Shown here one piece after another: positions 8,862 through 15,764 of a DNA stretch of 58,361 nucleotides. The notes under the pieces were generated by a model. That model was not told the origin of the DNA. It worked only from the letters and a program-made list of their open reading frames with translations, and did no database searches. Numbering within the stretch: the first letter of the stretch is position 1; each line of letters starts with the position of its first letter. The DNA lies in the NCBI RefSeq assembly GCF_000337475.1, contig NZ_AOIT01000030.1, forward strand, positions 1-58,361, given 5' to 3'. A program made the translations under genes and the position numbers. The stretch comes from Natrinema limicola JCM 13563 (lineage in GTDB: Archaea > Halobacteriota > Halobacteria > Halobacteriales > Natrialbaceae).

Positions 8862-9821
8862 ATGGACTGCAACCGGTGTGACGAGGAGGCGATCATGCAT
8901 GCCGCCTACTCAGGGGCCCACCTCTGTACGGATCACTTCCGTGAATCGGTCGAAAAGCGGGTTCGCCGCCGCGTGCGCCGGGACGATCTCGTCCCACACG
9001 ATGCGACGCCGGAGAACCCACAGACCTGGGTGATCGGCCTCTCCGGGGGCAAAGACAGCGTCGTCCTCACGAAGATCCTCCACGACACGTTCGCCGAGGA
9101 TCCTCGCATCGAACTCGTCGGACTGACGATCCACGAGGGGATCGAGGGCTACCGCGACAAGAGCCTCGAGGCCTGTGTGGACCTCACCGAGGACCTTGGC
9201 ATCCGCCACGAAGTCGTCAGCTACGAGGAGGAGTTCGGCGTCCGGATGGACGACGTCGTCGAGGACGACCCCGAAAACATGGCTGCCTGTGCCTACTGTG
9301 GCGTCTTTCGCCGCGATCTCCTCTCGAAATACGCCGACGAACTCGAGGCGGATCTTCTACTGACGGGCCACAATCTCGATGACGAGGCCCAGTCGGCACT
9401 GATGAACTTCCTCGAGGGTGATGTCGAACAGATGGCGAAACACTTCGACGCCAGCCTCGGGCCGCTCTCCGAACGGGACGAACAGGACGAGTTCGTCCCG
9501 CGTGCGAAGCCGCTACGTGACGTCCCTGAAAAGGAAATAGCGCTCTACGCCCACGTCAACGACCTGCCCGCCCATATTACGGAGTGTCCCCACTCGAGCG
9601 AAGCCTACCGTGGCGAAATACAGCAACTCCTCTACGGACTCGAGGAGAACCACCCCGGGACGCGTCACTCGATTCTCTCGGGGTACGAAGAACTGGCGGG
9701 CATCCTCTCTGAGGAGTTCAGCGGCGACGACGGGGCCGACCTCCAGGAATGTGCCGAGTGTGGCTCGACGACCACTCGCGAGGTTTGTCGGAAGTGCTCG
9801 TTGCTCGAGTCACTCGTCTGA
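8862..9821 (+). CDS. ncsA: tRNA 2-thiolation protein NcsA (TtuA/Ncs6 family)
   Basis: PP-loop tRNA thiolase of 319 residues that activates the wobble uridine of Lys/Glu/Gln tRNAs by adenylation and transfers sulfur from a SAMP ubiquitin-like donor. The PP-loop SGGKDS is at 61-66. Two zinc-binding clusters flank the catalytic domain: C3, C6, C22 and H25 at the N-terminus, and CAECGSTTTREVCRKC at the C-terminus. The Fe-S/catalytic cysteines are C143, C146 (CAYCG) and C242 (ITECPH). ATG at 8862 gives the canonical CNRC zinc finger. In other haloarchaea the same gene lies beside ftsZ2, as it does here, in convergent orientation. Confidence 0.9.
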   Translation: MDCNRCDEEAIMHAAYSGAHLCTDHFRESVEKRVRRRVRRDDLVPHDATPENPQTWVIGLSGGKDSVVLTKILHDTFAEDPRIELVGLTIHEGIEGYRDKSLEACVDLTEDLGIRHEVVSYEEEFGVRMDDVVEDDPENMAACAYCGVFRRDLLSKYADELEADLLLTGHNLDDEAQSALMNFLEGDVEQMAKHFDASLGPLSERDEQDEFVPRAKPLRDVPEKEIALYAHVNDLPAHITECPHSSEAYRGEIQQLLYGLEENHPGTRHSILSGYEELAGILSEEFSGDDGADLQECAECGSTTTREVCRKCSLLESLV

Positions 9822-10130
9822 CTTGTCAGAGCTACACTGTGCCGTACTGACCTGTCGGATACACTGCCTTCGTCCTCACCCATTCTATAGACAGGATAGC
9901 CGGTTCACGTCTGTATACGTCCGTAAACATGGGTCTCGGATAGTATCGAAACGGAGTCTATCGTCGTCCGACTGTCGATGGACCGATGTAGGTGCTGCTG
10001 AGACGATTGTATCGAACTTGGTACCTTGTCGCGCAAAAAGTGGATCCGACCGGTGAAACGGAGTCGTCGGTGGCCCGGTGGTGTGTCAGATGCCGCGTGC
10101 GGCGGTGGTGTGTCTGATGCCGCGTGTGGG
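9822..10130. other. Convergent intergenic region between ncsA and ftsZ2
   Basis: About 310 bp without a convincing gene. It receives transcription from both sides. The only clear structure is the 27-bp tandem duplication at 10076-10129, listed separately. Short frames in this interval continue into shadows of ftsZ2 or ncsA and show no family features. Confidence 0.55.
10076..10129. repeat. 27-bp tandem duplication abutting the ftsZ2 stop
   Basis: Two head-to-tail 27-bp units (10076-10102 and 10103-10129), each beginning CGGTGGTGTGTC, differ at only two positions (tcaga/tctga and gtgcgg/gtgtgg). The second copy ends one base before the ftsZ2 stop codon (TAA on the minus strand, 10131-10133), so it lies in the ftsZ2 3' untranslated region. 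Each unit is GC- and GT-rich with no obvious stem. Confidence 0.85.
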
Positions 10131-11318
10131 TTACCGGATCACGTCGACGCCGTTCTGTCGCTCGAGTTCGTTGCGACCGCCGTCGCTGTGTGCGCCGCGT
10201 CGGGAGCCGCCGTCTTCGATGTGATTGCTCGCGTCGAAGTCCGTATCGCTCACGCCTTCGATGCTCGCACGGGACTTGTCGGCCTGTTTCTGGGTCGTCG
10301 GGCCGAGCACCTGTGCGCTCTGGACGCCGGTCATGATCGCCATGACGCGGACCTTGCCCTTGTAGTTGTCCTGAATGCGGGCACCCCAGATGACGTTCGC
10401 GCTGGCCTCGAGGCGTTCGGTAATGTTGTCAGCGATGCCCTCGGCCTCTTTGAGTGTGAGGTCGGGGCCGCCGGTGATGTGGACGAGGCCGCCGGACGCG
10501 CCGCGGTAGTCGACGTCAAGCAGCGGATGGTTCATCGCGTCCTTGACGACCTCGTCGGTCTTGTTCTTGTCCTGGGTCTCGCCGACGAGCATCACCGCGA
10601 CGCCACCTTGGTTCATGATGGTGGACATGTCGGCGTAGTCCAGGTTGATCAGCGAGGGCTGGGTGATGGTCTCCGAGATGCCTTTGACGGTCTCGGCGAT
10701 GATCTGGTCCATCACCGAGAACGCCTTCCCGATCGGCAGGTTCGGGACGTAATCGAGCAGCCGGTTGTTGTCGAGGACGATGATCGAGTCGGCCTGCTCG
10801 CGCAGTTTCTCTAAGCCTTCCTCGGCTTTGACCGTGCGGGCGCGCTCGACGTTAAATGGCGTCGAAACCATGCCAACGACGATCGCACCCTGCTCTTTGG
10901 CGATCTTCGAGACGACGGGGGCAGCACCCGTGCCGGTGCCACCACCCATTCCAGCGGTCACGAACACGAGGTCTGCGTCGCCGAGAACCTCTTTGACCGT
11001 GCTCTGGGCCATCTCGGTCGCGCGCTCGCCCATCGATGGGTCGCCGCCAGCGCCGAGCCCGTTCGTGAGCGACTTGCCGACGAGGATCTTCGTGTCGGCC
11101 TCGATCATCTTGAGGTGTTGTTTGTCCGTGTTGATCGCGACCGTGTCGGCACCGTCAACGCCGATGTTGTACAGTCGGTTGATGGTGTTATTACCGGCAC
11201 CGCCACAACCAACGATCACGATTCGGGGGTCCCCGAACTCGTCACCGTCCATCGAGGCGTCCATCTCCCGGGCCTCTTCTTCTGCGTTCTCTAAGGCGTC
11301 TTGGACGATATCCTGCAT
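10131..11318 (-). CDS. ftsZ2: Cell division protein FtsZ2
   Basis: Tubulin-superfamily GTPase of 395 residues. Visible are the nucleotide-binding [15 protein letters not shown] (34-48), the tubulin signature GGGTGTG (125-131) and the T7 catalytic loop with NLDYADM. In Haloferax FtsZ2 drives constriction of the division ring together with FtsZ1 and SepF. I call it FtsZ2 rather than FtsZ1 because it directly follows cdrS (2-bp gap) and neighbours cdrL and ncsA, the conserved ftsZ2 context, and because the C-terminal tail (after about 345) is short and ends GVDVIR. A Shine-Dalgarno-like GGTG overlaps the end of cdrS, so translation is probably coupled. Confidence 0.93.
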   Translation of the reverse strand: MQDIVQDALENAEEEAREMDASMDGDEFGDPRIVIVGCGGAGNNTINRLYNIGVDGADTVAINTDKQHLKMIEADTKILVGKSLTNGLGAGGDPSMGERATEMAQSTVKEVLGDADLVFVTAGMGGGTGTGAAPVVSKIAKEQGAIVVGMVSTPFNVERARTVKAEEGLEKLREQADSIIVLDNNRLLDYVPNLPIGKAFSVMDQIIAETVKGISETITQPSLINLDYADMSTIMNQGGVAVMLVGETQDKNKTDEVVKDAMNHPLLDVDYRGASGGLVHITGGPDLTLKEAEGIADNITERLEASANVIWGARIQDNYKGKVRVMAIMTGVQSAQVLGPTTQKQADKSRASIEGVSDTDFDASNHIEDGGSRRGAHSDGGRNELERQNGVDVIR

Positions 11319-11320
11319 GG

Positions 11321-11500
11321 TTACACCTTCGCCCAGTTGCGTTTGCCGGACTGCTCAGTTGGGCCGTCCGCCTGTTCGTTGATCATCTCACGGACGGCCG
11401 ACCGGATCGCCTCGCTCCGGTTCGGGAACTCGCCCGAGTCGACCAATTGCTCTACTTCCTCGATCTGCTGCTTTGGGATTCGCAGTGTCACACGCTCCAT
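11321..11500 (-). CDS. cdrS: Ribbon-helix-helix cell division regulator CdrS
   Basis: Short RHH transcription factor of 59 residues. The ribbon [20 protein letters not shown] and the helix pair [19 protein letters not shown] make a complete dimerising RHH fold; a polar tail of about 20 residues follows. In Halobacterium and Haloferax CdrS is co-transcribed with ftsZ2 and activates division genes; the same arrangement is present here. ATG at 11500 was chosen over an upstream in-frame ATG because it puts the ribbon at the N-terminus as in the family. Its promoter region carries the GTAAGAC palindrome described separately. Confidence 0.92.
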   Translation of the reverse strand: MERVTLRIPKQQIEEVEQLVDSGEFPNRSEAIRSAVREMINEQADGPTEQSGKRNWAKV

Positions 11501-11606
11501 GGTTGTATTCCCCGTTGGGTAAGACGGTGGCGCGCCCCTGTCAGACGCGGCGTGTCTTACGTCCAAACCGCCCGTAGTCGGGCGATTTTCCGCCTTGTCG
11601 ACGGCT

Positions 11607-11625
11607 GTAAGACAATCCGTCTTAC
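11607..11625. promoter_or_regulatory. Candidate cdrS-ftsZ2 operator palindrome
   Basis: Perfect inverted repeat GTAAGAC-N5-GTCTTAC. On the minus strand it lies 28-46 bp downstream of the centre of the probable TATA box at 11653-11658, so it overlaps or directly follows the expected transcription start of cdrS-ftsZ2 (about 11629). That placement predicts repression when occupied. A dimer of RHH dimers contacting two half-sites one helical turn apart fits the 12-bp centre-to-centre spacing. Confidence 0.65.
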
Positions 11626-11652
11626 GCGAATAAGTCGATGTTTGTCTTGGAC

Positions 11653-11665
11653 AATAAAGTTTTCG
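11653..11665 (-). promoter_or_regulatory. Probable BRE/TATA of cdrS-ftsZ2
   Basis: Read on the minus strand the sequence is CGAAAACTTTATT: a purine-rich BRE-like CGAAAA followed by the TATA element TTTATT. Expected start of transcription is about 25 nt downstream, near 11629, giving a leader of about 130 nt before cdrS that contains three of the five heptamers. An alternative TATA-like ACTTATTC lies nearer, at about 11628-11636. Confidence 0.5.
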
Positions 11666-11695
11666 CTGATCGTGATTTTCAGCGTCTTACACTGA

Positions 11696-12316
11696 TCAGT
11701 ATTGCGTACTGTCCGACTCGAGGACATCCGCTGCGGGCGTTCGACGCCCGCAACTGGGACAGAACGACCAGTCGGACCGAATCTCGTCGCCACACTCACA
11801 GAACAATCGCCGCGACGCTTTTTCGCCGCAATTGGGGCAGTAGACGTGGTCGCCGTCGAGGCGGTCGCCACACTGGCTGCACTGCACATCGTCGTCTCGT
11901 GGCTGGGACGCTGTCGGTTCGTATGACTGTGTCGGTCGCTGATCGTCGTCCGCTGTCTCACGCGCCCGGTCGATGTCGACCGCGTCCAGTTTGTCCGACG
12001 CGTCTGTCGAACCGTCGAGCGAGATCGAGATGGTGACATCGTGTGGTAATGTCGATCCGCGCGATCGCGTGCCCGCGCGATTAAGTCCAATCTCCCGCAA
12101 TCGCGCGTCGAGTCGCTCGTCGACGCGATCGCGCACGAGATCGTCGATCGCACCCGCCTGTGTCCGTTCCGTATCGGAGCGTGCGTCGTTGCTCCGAGTC
12201 ACCTCGTCCTCGAGATATGCGCGAAGCGCCTCCCGCATGGCTTCGCTTTTCGAGGCCTCGAGCGCCTCGAGTTGTGCGACGAGGTCGTCGTCGGCACGGA
12301 ACGTGATCTTGCTCAT
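11696..12316 (-). CDS. cdrL: RHH and zinc-ribbon cell division regulator CdrL
   Basis: Protein of 206 residues. An RHH domain occupies the N-terminus (MSKITFRADDDLVAQLEALE, then SKSEAMREALRAYLEDEV), a low-complexity acidic linker spans about 50-145, and two zinc ribbons end the protein: CSQCGDRLDGDHVYCPNCG and CECGDEIRSDWSFCPSCG. This architecture and its position just upstream of cdrS-ftsZ2 match CdrL, which in Haloferax and Halobacterium regulates the cdrS-ftsZ2 operon. A separate promoter for cdrS in the 195-bp gap is likely, but read-through from cdrL is possible. Zinc ribbons may serve protein-protein contacts. Confidence 0.88.
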   Translation of the reverse strand: MSKITFRADDDLVAQLEALEASKSEAMREALRAYLEDEVTRSNDARSDTERTQAGAIDDLVRDRVDERLDARLREIGLNRAGTRSRGSTLPHDVTISISLDGSTDASDKLDAVDIDRARETADDDQRPTQSYEPTASQPRDDDVQCSQCGDRLDGDHVYCPNCGEKASRRLFCECGDEIRSDWSFCPSCGRRTPAADVLESDSTQY

Positions 12317-12448
12317 CGGTGAATTGCTCTCGTCTTATCACGCCATCTATATCAATCATGGTGCTACTGACGGAAACTGACACGTTCTCACCGTCTCGAA
12401 TAATAACCCTTATGTGCCCTACGGCGGCTACGTTTGAGTGCGAAGTGC

Positions 12449-12522
12449 CCGCCCTTAGCTCAGACTGGTAGAGCAGTCGACTGTAGATCGACTTGTCCCC
12501 CGTTCAAATCGGGGAGGGCGGA
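12449..12522 (+). tRNA. tRNA-Tyr (anticodon GTA)
   Basis: A 74-nt cloverleaf with no intron. Acceptor CCGCCCT pairs with AGGGCGG, discriminator A; D stem GCTC/GAGC; anticodon stem GTCGA/TCGAC around CTGTAGA with GTA at 12483-12485; T arm CCCCG-TTCAAAT-CGGGG. C1-G72 is the archaeal tyrosine identity pair. No encoded CCA. It lies downstream of the cdrL promoter on the opposite strand. Confidence 0.97.
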
Positions 12523-12790
12523 CTTCCTTTCTCGTCTATTCGCAGCAGACACCGAAGAGCCTGCCGTCTTGCGATTTCACTCCGCTCGAGACGGCCGAAA
12601 ATTCTGATTGGAACTTGTTTCAAAACGCGGCCCCGCGCCCTCTGGCGAATTCCATAGCAGAGACGTGGCACGTGGGTCGTCACTCTCCGAACTGCCGTGG
12701 CCGTATGACATGGAAGACATCGATCGGCGGACGCCCCGTCGCGTTTGTGAGAGTGACCCACGCTATCTGGTAGTGTTCCCGAACTAACAA
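12523..12790. other. Gap between tRNA-Tyr and the IS relic; no gene recognised
   Basis: This stretch, together with the following relic, separates tRNA-Tyr from the HMA gene. I see no supported gene. A small plus-strand frame at about 12711-12785 ends in CESDPRYLVVFPN and might be another remnant, but I recognise no family. The minus-strand frame covering 12504-12761 overlaps the tRNA and is arginine-rich, unlike real haloarchaeal proteins. Confidence 0.45.
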
Positions 12791-12972
12791 GTGCCGTGTG
12801 AACTCCCCCGACCTACTCGCCGCCGTTGGCGGTTCCGTGAGGGCGGGGGCTTGGCACCCTCATCGCTATACCGCGATCACCTACTGACCGCAAGCTCGTT
12901 GCCGTCCACGAGGGAAGACAGCTTGACGAGAGGGGTGTGTGAATACGTCGGCTCGTCGGCGGCAGGTTGGCC
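12791..12972 (-). mobile_element. Probable relic of an IS200/IS605 (IS1341, TnpB-type) right end
   Basis: Nested inverted repeats at 12791-12857 pair GTGCC with GGCAC, CCCCCG with CGGGGG and CCGCC with GGCGG around a GTT loop. This resembles the structured right end that follows tnpB in haloarchaeal IS1341-type elements, a region known in related systems to give the omega/reRNA. On the same (minus) strand, just before it, a 31-codon open tail (12972-12877, ending in TGA) reads DEPTYSHTPLVKLSSLVDG and then ELAVSR, reminiscent of the low-complexity C-terminus of haloarchaeal TnpB. No TnpB catalytic domain remains. Family assignment is from memory, so confidence is modest. Confidence 0.42.
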
Positions 12973-13002
12973 TATCGTGTTATACATTCGTCATATGATA
13001 GC

Positions 13003-13008
13003 TTTATA
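13003..13008 (+). promoter_or_regulatory. TATA box of the HMA gene
   Basis: TTTATA centred 31 bp upstream of the HMA ATG (13037), predicting a transcript with a leader of about five nucleotides. This supports the short ATG start rather than the long upstream extension of the same frame. Confidence 0.55.
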
Positions 13009-13036
13009 CCAGTGCTTGGCGTGTATTCCTGCGATC

Positions 13037-13249
13037 ATGGCAACAGCAAAAGTCCACCAGATTCAGGTTTCTGACATGATGTGCAACGGTTGTGAAGACA
13101 CGATACAGCACGAACTGCGTCACGCCGACGGTGTCACGCGTGTCAGCGCAAACCACATCGAAGGAACAGTCGAAATTGAGGGTGACGATACTCTCGACCT
13201 CCCGAAACTCACCGACACAATCAACGACCTCGGGTTCACTGCTACGTAA
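13037..13249 (+). CDS. Stand-alone heavy-metal-associated (HMA) domain protein
   Basis: One-domain protein of 70 residues with the ferredoxin-like HMA fold. The metal-binding CNGC motif is at 16-19 (MMCNGCEDTIQ) and the end of the domain reads LTDTINDLGFTAT. Family members carry Cu(I) to P-type ATPases or act as metal sensors; no copper ATPase is present in this window, so partner and metal are unknown. ATG at 13037 is favoured by the TATA box and by domain length. A T6 run at 13269-13274 is a likely terminator. The gene does not appear co-transcribed with the ABC trio 500 bp downstream. Confidence 0.82.
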   Translation: MATAKVHQIQVSDMMCNGCEDTIQHELRHADGVTRVSANHIEGTVEIEGDDTLDLPKLTDTINDLGFTAT

Positions 13250-13268
13250 TCGCACACAGTCACTCTCG

Positions 13269-13274
13269 TTTTTT
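13269..13274 (+). terminator. T-run terminator after the HMA gene
   Basis: CTCGTTTTTTCGG lies about 20 bp after the HMA stop. Oligo-T tracts end transcription by archaeal RNA polymerase without needing a hairpin. Confidence 0.5.
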
Positions 13275-13286
13275 CGGTCGGTGCTG

Positions 13287-13387
13287 TGATACGAACTCCT
13301 ATCAGTCAGCTCCGGTGGGACCGCAACCCGCACTGCGGTCCCGTCGGGACATCGGGACAGCAGACCGTATGACAGGAGTTCGTATCA
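13287..13387. repeat. Dispersed palindromic repeat, copy B
   Basis: A 101-bp element bounded by inverted repeats TGATACGAACTCCTAT (13287-13302) and ACAGGAGTTCGTATCA (13372-13387), 15 of 16 positions matching. Read on the minus strand the interior is CATACGGTCTGCTGTCCCG followed by the central hairpin, the same as copies C and D, so copy B is a normal copy plus an extra outer inverted repeat. It is the only copy that is not joined to a stop codon: it begins 37 bp after the HMA gene. Confidence 0.75.
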
Positions 13388-13750
13388 GGCCGTCTGGCGG
13401 TGGCCGGTTCACTGGCGGTAAATAGGAGTCGCAGTTGACGTCCGCACCCCGCTCTGAACGCACGGCGCGAGCACGATTCGGGTGCGTAAATCGATCACAA
13501 TTCCGTGACTTACTATCGTGCCAATCTGTACGTGCCCGTTTCAGCCGCCGGCCAGCCGACAAGCCGTCCCTACCGCTCGGCTGTCGCTCGAGCCCCGTGA
13601 CAGCCACACGATTGGCCCGACAGTCGTTGAACGCCGTCTATTGTGTCCGGTTGTCCGTCTGCAACCGCGAGTAACAGCCGTCTTGTGTGGGTAAACCGGG
13701 TCGAAACAATGAGTCGGTGTGTCGTTGGCCCGTTGTGAGACCCCGTGAGG
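13388..13750. other. Upstream region of the ABC export trio; no gene recognised
   Basis: About 360 bp with only shadow-like frames on both strands, all lacking acidic composition. It must contain the promoter of the ABC/FtsX trio. I see no strong TATA box; GGTAAACCGG near 13690 is the most AT-rich spot. Confidence 0.45.
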
Positions 13751-14509
13751 ATGTTCAACCAATCAGCGCAGGATTCGCGGTCGTCGGCAATCGAAGCGGA
13801 CAGCCTCGAATCGACGACGGCCGTTCGCCTCGAGGGTGTCACCCACCAGTACGGATCGGGTGGCGGTCGACTTCGCTCGAGCGATGAGCGAACGGTGACC
13901 GCACTCCGGGACGTGTCGTTCGACGTGCCGATGGGGTCCATCCTCGGGCTCGAGGGACCAAGCGGGAGTGGGAAATCGACGATACTACACGCGGTCGCCG
14001 GGCTGCTGGTCCCGACTGATGGCAACGTACTGCTGTGCGGGACCGATCTCACGGCGCTGTCCGACGCGGAGCGAACTCGGATGCGGCGGCGTCACATCGG
14101 GATCGTTTTCCAGCGGTTTCATCTCCTGCCGGCGCTGTCGGCCCGCGCGAACGTCGCGTTGCCGCTCGTGCAGGCGGGTATCTCACGATCCGATCGGCGA
14201 GCGCGTGCGACGGCGCTGCTCGAGGCAGTCGGACTGGGCGATCGTAGTACGCACTTGCCCGGCGAACTCAGCGGCGGTGAGCGCCAGCGCGTCGCGATCG
14301 CGCGGGCGCTGTCGACGGATCCGGACGTGATAGTTGCCGACGAGCCGACTGGCGAACTCGACACGGCGACCGGGATGGACGTCCTCGAACTGTTGACTGA
14401 TATCGGCCGCGATCGGGCGGTGTTGGTCGCTTCACACGACGCGACCACGCTGTCGGTTGCCGATCGCGTCATTACGCTTTGTGACGGTCGGGTGGACGAT
14501 GTCCGATGA
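13751..14509 (+). CDS. MacB/LolD-type ABC transporter ATP-binding protein
   Basis: ATPase of 252 residues of the FtsE/LolD/MacB class. Walker A GPSGSGKST, Q-loop in VFQRFHLLPALSA, signature LSGGERQRVAIARAL, Walker B VIVADEPTGELD and H-loop ASHD are all intact. The FQRFHLLP Q-loop is typical of enzymes that partner FtsX-fold permeases. An N-terminal extension of about 30 residues precedes the first strand (AVRLEGVTHQYG), and an inserted loop lies at GSGGGRLRSSDER. The start is GTG 13745 or ATG 13751; ATG is preferred. It overlaps the next gene by 11 bp, marking an operon. Confidence 0.88.
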   Translation: MFNQSAQDSRSSAIEADSLESTTAVRLEGVTHQYGSGGGRLRSSDERTVTALRDVSFDVPMGSILGLEGPSGSGKSTILHAVAGLLVPTDGNVLLCGTDLTALSDAERTRMRRRHIGIVFQRFHLLPALSARANVALPLVQAGISRSDRRARATALLEAVGLGDRSTHLPGELSGGERQRVAIARALSTDPDVIVADEPTGELDTATGMDVLELLTDIGRDRAVLVASHDATTLSVADRVITLCDGRVDDVR

Positions 14510-15764
14510 GCCCGACGACCTGCCCGACGGCCTCGAGACGCGGCGACGCAGGCGGTGGACTGGACTGTTCTCCCTGACGGTCTCGCGGTGGTGGCAGCGA
14601 GCGACGGGGACGACGGCGGGTCGGATCGTCTCGACTGTCGCCGCCGTCGCGCTGACGATCGCATTCCTGTTAGTCGTGACGGGGATCGCGCTGTCGCTGG
14701 CCGACGGCGGCGTGACGACGACGGACGACGCGACCGTCCACATCACGCCGGAAGCACAGCAGACGTTATCGTCCGTCGACGGGGTCGAGGGGCCGCGGCT
14801 CGGGACGACCAACGAGCGAGCCAGCACGATCCGCGCACACGACGGCGTCGCACACGCCTCGCCGGTGCTAATCGAGGCGGGCCGCCTCGAGGCAGGCGGC
14901 GACCCACAGACCGTTCAACTCGTCGGTGTCGTTCCGGACGACGAGTCGCGAACCGTTGCGGGGGTGCCGACAGATGCCCTCGAGGAAGGTGATCCCCACT
15001 ATGCCAACGGCTCGTATGACGGCCCACGAACGGGCGAGATCGTGCTCTCTCGCACCGCTGCTGACCGGCTCGGTGCCTCCGCTGGTGACGACCTGACCGT
15101 CTCGACCTCACCGAGACGCACGACCAACTTTTCAGTGACTGCGGTCTCCGAAACCGACGGCGGCGACGTCGGTGCGCCGGTCGCGCTCGTCCACGCCAGC
15201 GAACTGCAGTCGTTGTCCGGGGCCGCCGACGGCGAACTCGCCGACCGGATGGTGATCTGGGGCGAACCCGACGCCTCGCGGTCGGCCGCTGCCGACGCGT
15301 ACCCGGACGCGTCGGTCACGGTCACCGACACGGCCGATCCCACCGCACTGTTCGATGACGGGCTGGCGTTTGCAACCAGCGTGATCGCGCTGGTGGTCGG
15401 CGTGACGATCTGTGCGTCGTTCGTCGCGACGACGATGGGGATGACCGTTGACGAGGACCGGCGTACCCTCGCCGTCCTCGAGTCGGTCGGCGTCCCCGCG
15501 CGGGGCCGACTCGCCGTAATCGCGATTTCGACGGGGATCACGACGCTCGTCGGGTCGGTCGTGGGCGTCGGGCTCGGCGCGGCGGGGATCGCTGTCGTCA
15601 ACGCGGTCGCCAGCGCGACCGTCGCGCCGGGGGCGGTCGCACAGTTCCATCCGCTGTTCGTCCCCTACGGGATCGCCGTTGCCGTGCTGGCTGGCATCGT
15701 TGCCGTCCCCTACCCGCTTGCGGTGGCCGCACGAACGTCCGTGCTGGCGGAGGTGGGCCGATGA
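14499..15764 (+). CDS. FtsX-family ABC permease (first of pair)
   Basis: Membrane protein of 421 residues with the MacB/FtsX plan: one N-terminal membrane segment (VALTIAFLLVVTGIALSLA), a large extracytoplasmic domain of about 230 residues, then three membrane segments (first near FATSVIALVVGVTICASFV). The motif GMTVDEDRRTLAVLESVGVPARG is the FtsX coupling region that contacts the ATPase. ATG 14499 lies inside the end of the ATPase gene. Such systems extract lipids or lipoproteins or transmit force rather than transport across the bilayer; the substrate here is unknown. Confidence 0.85.
   Translation: MSDEPDDLPDGLETRRRRRWTGLFSLTVSRWWQRATGTTAGRIVSTVAAVALTIAFLLVVTGIALSLADGGVTTTDDATVHITPEAQQTLSSVDGVEGPRLGTTNERASTIRAHDGVAHASPVLIEAGRLEAGGDPQTVQLVGVVPDDESRTVAGVPTDALEEGDPHYANGSYDGPRTGEIVLSRTAADRLGASAGDDLTVSTSPRRTTNFSVTAVSETDGGDVGAPVALVHASELQSLSGAADGELADRMVIWGEPDASRSAAADAYPDASVTVTDTADPTALFDDGLAFATSVIALVVGVTICASFVATTMGMTVDEDRRTLAVLESVGVPARGRLAVIAISTGITTLVGSVVGVGLGAAGIAVVNAVASATVAPGAVAQFHPLFVPYGIAVAVLAGIVAVPYPLAVAARTSVLAEVGR

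Larger units (their letters stand above)
11519..11690. promoter_or_regulatory. Array of GTAAGAC/GTCTTAC half-sites upstream of cdrS
   Basis: Within the 195-bp cdrL-cdrS intergenic region the heptamer GTAAGAC or its complement GTCTTAC occurs at 11519-11525, 11554-11560, 11607-11613, 11619-11625 and 11684-11690. Five exact occurrences of a heptamer in under 200 bp is far above chance. RHH proteins bind short repeated half-sites of this kind, so the array is a candidate target of CdrL and/or CdrS; the assignment is inference. Confidence 0.65.

Noticed and set aside
12504-12761. 85-codon minus-strand frame next to tRNA-Tyr
   Set aside because: Overlaps the tRNA 3' end and has an arginine-rich composition unlike haloarchaeal proteins.
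13435-13674. Plus-strand frame of 79 codons before the ABC trio
   Set aside because: Arg/Ser-rich, no acidic bias, no start signals and no family resemblance; treated as non-coding.
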